Both the position numbers and the translations under genes were made by a program. A stretch of DNA of 29,745 bases. It comes from JANQLU01 sp964434955 (GTDB taxonomy: Bacteria > Planctomycetota > Planctomycetia > Pirellulales > Pirellulaceae). Below the pieces are notes generated by a model that made no database searches, was not told where the DNA came from, and saw only the letters and a list, made by a program, of their open reading frames with translations. Where the stretch lies: NCBI GenBank assembly GCA_964434955.1, contig CAYSXI010000045.1:1-29745 (forward strand), written 5' to 3'. Positions 24,331 to 29,745 of this stretch are shown piece by piece. Position 1 is the stretch's first letter. Every line of letters starts with the position of its first letter.

Positions 24331-24924
24331 ATGCAAACGGTTCCCCAAATCCTGATTATCCTGGGCATCGGACTCGCACTGGGTCTGACACCGCCCATTC
24401 GAAACTATGTCGCCCGTTGTCGCAGAAGCGACCTCTGCCTGGCGGCCTGTTTTGCGTTGGCGCTTCTCGTTGGCCAATGGCTCTGTATCGGCAAGTACAC
24501 GTTTCCCTTTGTGAACTGGAGCATGTACGCCTCCGTCAACGAGGAACCGACCTTTGATTCTGTTGAAATCGTGATCATGGATGGGGAAACAGTGATCGAA
24601 CGAATCAATCCAATCCAAAGGTACCCGTCCTTGATTCACTGCCTGACTCCTCGATTTGTTCGACTGGTTCGCGCAGCCGAGGAAGGCCGCCTGACCGAAC
24701 ATGGAAAACAAGTTTATGACCGTGTGATCCGGTCGCTGATCGATTCAGATCGATTGCAGCTGCGAGACGGCGTGGAAACCGTTGAAGTGCATTTAATCAC
24801 GGTTCGGAAAAGGGACCGCGAACGCCTGGAAGACCAAATCGTTTCAAAGCACGAGTATGGTTGGGATGTATACAAGTCGAGAGAATCTCTTGAAGCGGCT
24901 CGGCCAATCATGGAGGGGCGGTAA
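24331..24924 (+). CDS. Membrane protein partner of an HTTM-like protein
   Basis: 197 residues from ATG 24331 (GTG at 24319 would add four). Two N-terminal membrane segments (about 4-20 and 38-56) followed by an extracytoplasmic-looking domain with GKYTFPFVNWSMYASVNEEP and a C-terminal part with IVSKHEYGWDVYKSR. I recognise the FPFVNWSMYA pattern as one that often accompanies HTTM-type proteins, but no catalytic residues are evident. The TAA overlaps the ATG of the next gene (TAATG), so the products probably work together. Confidence 0.7.
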   Translation: MQTVPQILIILGIGLALGLTPPIRNYVARCRRSDLCLAACFALALLVGQWLCIGKYTFPFVNWSMYASVNEEPTFDSVEIVIMDGETVIERINPIQRYPSLIHCLTPRFVRLVRAAEEGRLTEHGKQVYDRVIRSLIDSDRLQLRDGVETVEVHLITVRKRDRERLEDQIVSKHEYGWDVYKSRESLEAARPIMEGR

Positions 24925-25865
24925 TGGCGAATTCCCCCCAAGCCCCTTTGTCGTGCCTGCTCCACGGCAAGGCAACGAAGGCGAGCCTCGAGTTCTACCT
25001 GAAATTCTTTTTTGCGATTTGGTTCGTACGTTATCTGTTGGACCCGCTTCAGACTTTAGGCGGAATGCCTGTTGAATATGCGGATCCCGTCGGACCATTG
25101 CGATGGATCCCCGACACCGTCCGCGAGTCCCTCTTTTCAACAACCGGACTTTCGGTTCTTCGTTTTGGCCTGCTTGCCAGTTGTATTGGTGTTTGGATCA
25201 AGGCATTTCGCCCTCAAGCCGCATTGATGGCTTGCCTGTTGTTGACCCTGGCGGCTGCGATCCCACGAAGTTTCGGACACATCAACCATGCCGAATTGGG
25301 ACCTATCATTGTGACCTGGGTACTGAGTCTCTTCTACGTCAAACTCTCGGCCAGCGAAGAGACCAATTCGGACGACGAAAACGCGACCGCCTCCGCAGGC
25401 CTGATCACCGCGACAACCATCCTGATGTTCGCCTACGCTTTTGTCGGCGTCGCAAGACTCTGTGATGGCGGCTGGCAGCTTTTCGTCGGCGACACCATAC
25501 CAAACCACGTTTCCCAAGGCTCCTACTCGAACTGGGTCCTGCCCTTTGACCTCGCCCCCATGGTGCTCGAGAACCAGTTCCTGATTGGGTCTCTGAAGCT
25601 TGGCACACTGGCGGTGACCTTTCTGGAGATCGCGGCTCCTTTCGCATTGATTTCGAAACGAGTCCGCTACACGGTTTTGCTCGTCATGCCGATGTTTCAC
25701 ATTGGAGCTATCCTGATGTTCAAGGTGATCTTCGCCGAGCAGGTCCTCGCTCTCATTTTGCTGATCAATATTTCGCCGCTGCTGAGCGGCAAACCCAGCT
25801 CGGCAAACATCGATGAAAACGAATCAGCGCACAAAAAAAGCCAGGCTGCCACCAACCTGGCGTAA
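24924..25865 (+). CDS. HTTM-like (vitamin K-dependent carboxylase-related) membrane protein
   Basis: 313 residues with about seven or eight membrane helices (KASLEFYLKFFFAIWFVRYLL, SVLRFGLLASCIGVWIKAF, ALMACLLLTLAAA, IIVTWVLSLFYVKL, TATTILMFAYAFVGVARLC and more). A GHINHAELGPI segment and the general layout resemble the HTTM (horizontally transferred transmembrane) domain; the gamma-glutamyl carboxylase activity cannot be assumed. GGAGGGG lies seven to twelve bases before ATG 24924. Coupled to its upstream neighbour. The last part of its coding sequence also encodes a minus-strand terminator (25833-25861). Confidence 0.6.
   Translation: MANSPQAPLSCLLHGKATKASLEFYLKFFFAIWFVRYLLDPLQTLGGMPVEYADPVGPLRWIPDTVRESLFSTTGLSVLRFGLLASCIGVWIKAFRPQAALMACLLLTLAAAIPRSFGHINHAELGPIIVTWVLSLFYVKLSASEETNSDDENATASAGLITATTILMFAYAFVGVARLCDGGWQLFVGDTIPNHVSQGSYSNWVLPFDLAPMVLENQFLIGSLKLGTLAVTFLEIAAPFALISKRVRYTVLLVMPMFHIGAILMFKVIFAEQVLALILLINISPLLSGKPSSANIDENESAHKKSQAATNLA
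25833..25861 (-). terminator. Minus-strand terminator of the LRR gene, inside the opposite coding sequence
   Basis: On the minus strand GCCAGG / CCTGGC arms (25856-25861 / 25840-25845), loop of 10, then seven T (complement of 25833-25839). It lies 34 bases past the LRR gene stop, and within the last codons of the convergent plus-strand gene. Confidence 0.8.
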
Positions 25866-25894
25866 ACGCTTTTGATTCGGCGCTTTTGACGAAG

Positions 25895-26539
25895 CTACTT
25901 TTTCTTTTCGGCAGCTTTCTTCTTGTCGGCTTTCTTTTTGTCGTCACCCTTTTTTCCCTCTTCGACCACCTTCGGTGGCGTCAAATTCAACGCGCCAACG
26001 AGGTTAACTTTTGGGTGAGCCGCTTTGAATTTCTTGATGCCCTCTTCGGTTACTTTCGATTGCCAAACGTAAACATTCTTGAGTTTCTTCAAACCGCTAA
26101 GTTGAGCCAAGCCTGCATCGGTGACTTGAGTCCCGTAAAGATTCAGGTAGGTCAAGTTCTCAAGTTTCGCGAGATGTTTGAGTCCGTCATCGCCGATTTG
26201 GGTTTTCTCCAGATGCAAGCGAGTCAGTCCGGTCATCCCCGAGATGGCCTTGAGACCGTTGTTGGTAACTTTGGTCGACCGAAGGTTGAGCCAAATCACG
26301 TTTTTCATTTTCGCAACTTCCGGCAAAATCGCATCCGTCACTTCTTTCGAAGACAAACTGAAATTGACCTCGGATTCCGGCCCGGCCGCGGAAATCTGAG
26401 AAACACGTCCACCCGCTTCGGTGATCGCTTTCGCAGATGCGTCTTGTGCCTGTGCCAAGTTGGAAAAAGTGCAAGTCATTAGGGTGGCAGCGAAGGCGAA
26501 TGCAATGCATCTGCCAAAATCAAGTCTTAATTGAGTCAT
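25895..26539 (-). CDS. Secreted leucine-rich-repeat protein
   Basis: 214 residues from ATG 26539; the upstream ATG at 26557 adds MLADTP. Signal peptide CIAFAFAATLMTCTFSNLAQAQ, cleaved after AQA. Four or five LRR units with the spacing LxxLxLxxTxxxxxGLxxL: VIWLNLRSTKVTNNGLKAI, LTRLHLEKTQIGDDGLKHL, LTYLNLYGTQVTDAGLAQL, LKNVYVWQSKVTEEGIKKF. The C-terminus is a lysine-rich tail (DDKKKADKKKAAEKKK). Such proteins are common in planctomycetes, often as repeats linked to cytochromes; this one is alone. Protein binding is inferred from the LRR. Confidence 0.9.
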   Translation of the reverse strand: MTQLRLDFGRCIAFAFAATLMTCTFSNLAQAQDASAKAITEAGGRVSQISAAGPESEVNFSLSSKEVTDAILPEVAKMKNVIWLNLRSTKVTNNGLKAISGMTGLTRLHLEKTQIGDDGLKHLAKLENLTYLNLYGTQVTDAGLAQLSGLKKLKNVYVWQSKVTEEGIKKFKAAHPKVNLVGALNLTPPKVVEEGKKGDDKKKADKKKAAEKKK

Positions 26540-26578
26540 CGGTGTGTCCGCTAACATTTGGTTCTGAGTTGAGTCCGA

Positions 26579-26584
26579 AGTATA
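26579..26584 (-). promoter_or_regulatory. Candidate -10 element for the LRR gene
   Basis: On the minus strand TATACT, preceded 18 bases upstream by TTACCT, gives a plausible sigma-70 promoter 22 to 40 bases before the two possible start codons. On the other strand, TTGACT at 26594-26599 may belong to the selenoprotein gene. Both are weak. Confidence 0.3.
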
Positions 26585-26665
26585 TTGTCCGTTTTGACTG
26601 TAAGGTAAATGATAAACTGGAAGTCCTCCCATTAAAATCAAGCAAACCATAATTCGAGGATCTGA

Positions 26666-27838
26666 ATGAAACACTTCATCCATTCGTTTGCCCTGCTGGG
26701 CCTGCTAGTTTTCGCTTGCGGCTGCGTAAAAGTCGCCACAGGCTCGTCGAGCACAGCCACCAACTCTGACTCAACTGCCGAAGCCCCGAATCCCGAAGCC
26801 CCGAATCCGATGAAAATAGCGCGTTTCACCAACGATGACGTGGAGTTGGGGCGAGTGAAATGGCGGCGAGACCTCAAACAGGCATTCAAGGATTCGAAGA
26901 AAACAGGGAAACCAATTTTTGTGCAGTTCCAGGAAGTCCCTGGCTGAGCGACTTGCCAAGATTACGGCAAAGGTCCTTTGTCACAGCCCCTGCTCGTCGA
27001 AGCCATTGAGTCCTCATTCATTCCCGTGCTGGTTTACAACAACAAAAAAGAAGACGAACAACTTCTCAAAGATTTCAATGAGCCATCGTGGAACAACCCG
27101 GTTGTTCGTTATCTGAATCACGACGCAAAAGATCTGATCCCTCGCAAGGATCGCGTCTGGGCAACGGACGCGATTGCCCAACAAATGATTGCTGCCTTGA
27201 AGGCAAATAAATCCAAAGTCCCGGAATACCTGCAGCTTTTCGAATCCAAGTCGGCCAAGACAGAAAAAGCCATCTTTGCAATGCACTGTTACTGGGAAGG
27301 CGAAGGTAACTTGGGCCAAATCCCGGGCGTCAAGAACACGCGATCGGCCTGGCTGCGAAGCCAGGAAGTTGTCGAGGTTGACTTCGACCCTGCCGTCGTC
27401 GACTACAAGACGCTTCTGCAAAAAGCACAAGAAATGAAATGTGCCTCGACGGTCTATGCAACGAATCCGAAACAATTCGAGACCGCAAAATCATTGGTCA
27501 AGGACAAAGCAAAACAGATCGGCGACAAGGAAACTTCGCGCGTTGCCAAGCTTTCGGATCAGAAGTATTACCTGCGGAATTCGTACTACAAGTTCCTGCC
27601 GCTTTCCCTGGCACAGTCAACCAAGATCAACGCAGCGTTGATGCCGGGTCGCGAAGACCGAGAAAAAAATGCCAATCGTTTTCTGAGTCCCCGGCAACGA
27701 GAGTTGCTCGCCAAAATCAAATTGGCTTACAAGAAATCTCCCGAGTCGTTCAAGGAAATTGTTTTTCCAGAAGACGACTCAAAACTGATCGATTACCACG
27801 ACAAGCTGACGCAGACACTTGAAAACGTATTGAAATAG
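26666..27838 (+). CDS. Probable selenoprotein: lipoprotein, UxxC thioredoxin-like domain fused to an MsrA-like domain
   Basis: 390 residues if TGA at 26945-26947 is read as selenocysteine (residue 94). Frame before and after is the same, and the TGA falls in VPG-U-AT-C, where thioredoxin-type proteins have CxxC. Residues 1-20 are a lipoprotein signal (LLVFACGC; Cys18 or Cys20), then a short PNPEAPNP linker. The thioredoxin-like part spans about 55-165 (KTGKPIFVQFQEVPG; LLVEAIESSFIPVLVYNN; WNNPVVRYL). About residues 200-300 match MsrA: IFAMHCYWEGEGNLGQIPGV with Cys208 at the catalytic site, EVVEVDFDPAVVDYKTLL, and KYYLRNSYYKF; the middle loop of MsrA is missing. GAGGA lies before the ATG. Otherwise this is a gene broken by a stop. 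Confidence 0.82.
26966..26982 (+). promoter_or_regulatory. Candidate bacterial SECIS element
   Basis: RNA GGCAAAGGUCCUUUGUC can form a 7-pair stem (one G-U) with apex GUC. The apical GGUC matches the SelB-binding apex of the E. coli fdhF SECIS, also a 17-nt hairpin. The loop G (26973) is 26 bases after the UGA; the known bacterial range is roughly 16-37. An alternative hairpin TTGCC/GGCAA (26953-26957 / 26966-26970) competes. Confidence 0.7.
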
Positions 27839-27885
27839 GGCTTGTTGAAATCGCCAATTTGGAATCCCAATGCCGGATTCAATCC

Positions 27886-27915
27886 AACGCGCGGCTTCGT
27901 CGCGCGTTTTTTTTT
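27886..27915 (+). terminator. Rho-independent terminator of the selenoprotein gene
   Basis: AACGCGCG / CGCGCGTT arms (27886-27893 / 27901-27908), loop GCTTCGT, then a run of nine T (27907-27915). It lies 47 bases after the stop. Confidence 0.93.
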
Positions 27916-27984
27916 GACTCTTGGTTTACGATTGGCGGTCGATTCCATCATTGCCTGTCTTTGAATGGCGACCCATTCCAAGGG

Positions 27985-29427
27985 CTAAACTTCGTCCAGT
28001 TCTTCGCCAAATGGGTTTCGCCCGCGCGGCATCCATTTGCAAAGCCCGATACCCAGGAAGTACAAGAACGACAAAGGAATCGCGAGCAAAATTAAGCTGA
28101 TTGGGTCGGCCGGCGTGAGAAACATGGAAACAACGAAGATCACCAGAATCGCCACACGCCACTTGTTCAGATAAGACTGAAGTTCAAATAGCCCGATCCG
28201 ATTCAACATCAACATGACCAAGGGTAATTGGAATGCGATGCCAAAACCCAGGGGCAAAAACATCACGAATGACAGCCAATCACCAATTCTCGGTTGCGGC
28301 TCAATGCCCATGCCGGCATTAAACTCAAACAGGAAGCTGAGCACCGGTTTGAACACGAAGAAAAACGATAGCGCGGCTCCCGAGAAGAACAGTGTCAAGC
28401 TGAATGGAAGATAAATGTAAACGTAGCGTTGTTCATGTTTATAGAGTCCCGCCGCAACGAAAACCCAAATCTGATAAAACAACCAGGGACTGGCGATAAA
28501 CAACCCCGTAATGACTCCCGCTTTGACCCAGATCATGAACACTTCCGGGGCCGTCAAGGATTGGGGGTTTACCTCAGCCGGTTTCCAAAGCTGAATGGAA
28601 GACATGGGAATGTGAGGGGGTTCCAGCTGCTCGGCAAAGGTTTCCGAGACCAGCAGGTGATTGAGGCGACGTGAAAGATCACGATTGTCCTCGGCTTCGT
28701 CAACAGCCTTCTTCATCAAGTGCTTGGTATTGTCCGGTTCGTCCATCCAGAAGGCGTAGAACGGTTTCTTTTTGTCGGCTAATTCTGCTGCGAAGGCTTC
28801 CGACTCATGGATTGCCGGGCGGTCAATCAGGGAATTCAAAGTATCGACCAGCAATTGGACGTTTTCGTCCTCCGAGTTGTCCGGCGTTAAGATGGACTCA
28901 AAGTTTTTTCGCTCTTCATCGTTTAACTGCGAACGCAAGTACGAATATTTCGTCGCCAAAACCTCATCGGCTTCATCGTCTCCTTCAAGCCAGAGCCGCA
29001 CGAGCTTTTTCATCTCACTCGGTTTGACTTCTTCGACAACGTATCGATAGGGAGTGAGGTCGACCTCCTCCATCTTGCTGCCGCTGACGTTACGAAGCGC
29101 TTCAACGAGTTGCGCCGGATCGATTTGAAAGACCTGCGGAATCATTCGTTGCCGCTTCATCTGGTCTCTTAATTCCGGCGGGAGGTAACCGCCATTCTGC
29201 TTCTTGAGCTCTTCTTCCGCCCGCGCGATCTTGAAATCGCCAATCGCTTCTTTCAGTGGCTGCTGAAGAAACTGGACCACGTTGTTGGCGAAATAAAATC
29301 CAAGGATGCAAGAGATCGCCAATCCATAAAGTGCGCGAACGAGAACCTTCCGCAATTCCTCGAGATGCTCGCCGAAAGACATTCTCGATTCTTCGAACAG
29401 GTCTTCATTAGGGGGACGAATTGGCAT
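27985..29427 (-). CDS. tatC: Twin-arginine translocase subunit TatC with large loop insertion
   Basis: 480 residues, about twice the usual 250. N-terminus MSFGEHLEELRKVLVRAL (16-33) and first helix about 34-52. Then about 220 mostly charged residues (58-285) that have no match in standard TatC, followed by LTAPEVFMIWVKAGVITGLF, WLFYQIWVFVAAGLYKHEQR (Glu332 equals E. coli E103), and helices to WRVAILVIFVVSMFLTPADPISLILLAIPLSFLY. The ATG at 29427 gives MPIRPPNED, and an upstream frame extension has no family sequence. TatC recognises twin-arginine signals and forms the core of the Tat pore in the inner membrane. tatA/tatB are not in the window. Confidence 0.95.
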   Translation of the reverse strand: MPIRPPNEDLFEESRMSFGEHLEELRKVLVRALYGLAISCILGFYFANNVVQFLQQPLKEAIGDFKIARAEEELKKQNGGYLPPELRDQMKRQRMIPQVFQIDPAQLVEALRNVSGSKMEEVDLTPYRYVVEEVKPSEMKKLVRLWLEGDDEADEVLATKYSYLRSQLNDEERKNFESILTPDNSEDENVQLLVDTLNSLIDRPAIHESEAFAAELADKKKPFYAFWMDEPDNTKHLMKKAVDEAEDNRDLSRRLNHLLVSETFAEQLEPPHIPMSSIQLWKPAEVNPQSLTAPEVFMIWVKAGVITGLFIASPWLFYQIWVFVAAGLYKHEQRYVYIYLPFSLTLFFSGAALSFFFVFKPVLSFLFEFNAGMGIEPQPRIGDWLSFVMFLPLGFGIAFQLPLVMLMLNRIGLFELQSYLNKWRVAILVIFVVSMFLTPADPISLILLAIPLSFLYFLGIGLCKWMPRGRNPFGEELDEV

Positions 29428-29734
29428 AGTGTCGATCCGGAAAAATGGGTAGTCTACAGCCGCAAAAGATACTTTGAGACAGATGGGCAGATTTGTCAGA
29501 CATGAAACGTCCGGATCAAGAATGATTGCCAAATCCGTCTGGAAGATTGGTCCGTCTTAAAGAAGGACCCGTCGGAAATGAAGGGCAATCGATTCTGGCC
29601 AGTTTCCCGGTAAAAGCATCGTTTCACAAATGCTGCCAATTGAATCGTAACATGACGATCGGACAGCGACAAGCGTTTCCGGTTTACCCAGATCCAAATT
29701 GCACTCGATTCAAGGCCAGCTGAGAAAGGTGGAA
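29428..29734. other. Intergenic region upstream of tatC
   Basis: 307 bases with no gene I can support. A 65-codon open frame at 29526-29723 has no ribosome site and is not protein-like. It should contain the tatC promoter on the minus strand and perhaps a promoter for the gene starting at 29735. Confidence 0.4.
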
Positions 29735-29745
29735 ATGACGGATCT
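29735..29745 (+). CDS. Possible start of a gene running off the right edge
   Basis: ATG ACG GAT CT at the end of the window is preceded by AAAGGTGG, a good Shine-Dalgarno two bases from the ATG. Only three codons (MTD) are visible; nothing can be said about the product. Confidence 0.3.

Noticed and set aside
26953..26970. Hairpin TTGCC/GGCAA as the SECIS
   Set aside because: Its loop starts only 11 bases after the UGA, which is closer than the known range, and its loop lacks the GGUC feature. The hairpin at 26966-26982 fits better.
26666..27838. Reading the two open frames as a frameshifted or simply broken pseudogene
   Set aside because: The two parts are in the same phase, only one TGA intervenes, it sits exactly at a redox-active Cys position, and coding quality is normal on both sides, with a hairpin of the right kind and distance. 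Sequencing error (TGA for TGC or TGT) remains possible and is stated as a refuting test.
29526..29723. 65-codon plus-strand open frame at the right end
   Set aside because: No ribosome site and no protein-like pattern; a more credible start with AAAGGTGG is at 29735.

Overview
The window looks like a chromosomal segment of a planctomycete, probably of the Pirellulales (Rhodopirellula/Blastopirellula relatives). This rests on recognisable planctomycete-type proteins rather than any rRNA or search: a DUF1080 (3-keto-disaccharide hydrolase) secreted protein, LRR and tyrosine-rich secreted proteins, an S1C protease pair rich in Lys/Asp linkers, a TatC with a very long extra loop, an acidic membrane-tethered helix-turn-helix protein, and many small strand-switching transcription units. 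GC content appears near 50%. No tRNA, rRNA, CRISPR array, transposase, integrase or phage gene was seen; it reads as ordinary core/lineage-specific chromosome.

Layout. 1-5250 is on the minus strand: the start of a truncated gene, an acidic HTH/membrane protein with its own terminator, a small Cys-containing protein, and an ABC-2 exporter operon (ATPase, permease, permease). 5251-10677 is on the plus strand: a DUF3754/TMEM143-like membrane protein, ispF, ruvC, ruvA, and a coupled pair of double-zinc-ribbon membrane proteins, closed by a hairpin terminator. 10843-12331 is minus: a Tyr-rich secreted protein, a doubtful small ORF and a metallo-beta-lactamase-fold hydrolase. 12992-15707 is plus: an intact S1C protease followed by a catalytically degenerate relative with a PDZ domain inserted in the protease fold, closed by a strong terminator. 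15827-21864 is minus: a probable transcription unit of membrane protein, UDP-sugar pyrophosphorylase, mannose-1-phosphate guanylyltransferase, lipase-like hydrolase and ruvX, followed by a lipoprotein gene. 21987-25865 is plus: DUF1080 protein, a disordered membrane-anchored protein and a coupled HTTM-like membrane pair. The end holds an LRR protein (minus), a probable selenoprotein (plus) and tatC (minus).

The most notable discovery is at 26666-27838. Two open frames, in the same phase, are separated only by a TGA that falls exactly at the first cysteine position of a thioredoxin-type CxxC (VPG-TGA-Ala-Thr-Cys). Downstream of that TGA is a 17-nt hairpin with GGUC at its apex, very like the E. 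coli fdhF SECIS. The simplest reading is one 390-residue selenoprotein: lipoprotein signal, UxxC thioredoxin-like domain, then a shortened MsrA (methionine sulfoxide reductase A)-like domain that keeps the catalytic Cys. A normal annotation pipeline would split it into two genes or call it a pseudogene.

Functional themes: Holliday-junction processing and recombination (ruvC, ruvA, ruvX), isoprenoid synthesis (ispF), nucleotide-sugar supply (manC plus a UAP1-like enzyme), envelope proteolysis and export (S1C pair, TatC, ABC-2 exporter), and extracytoplasmic redox repair (the selenoprotein). All functional statements are from reading the sequence and knowledge of families; nothing has been searched.
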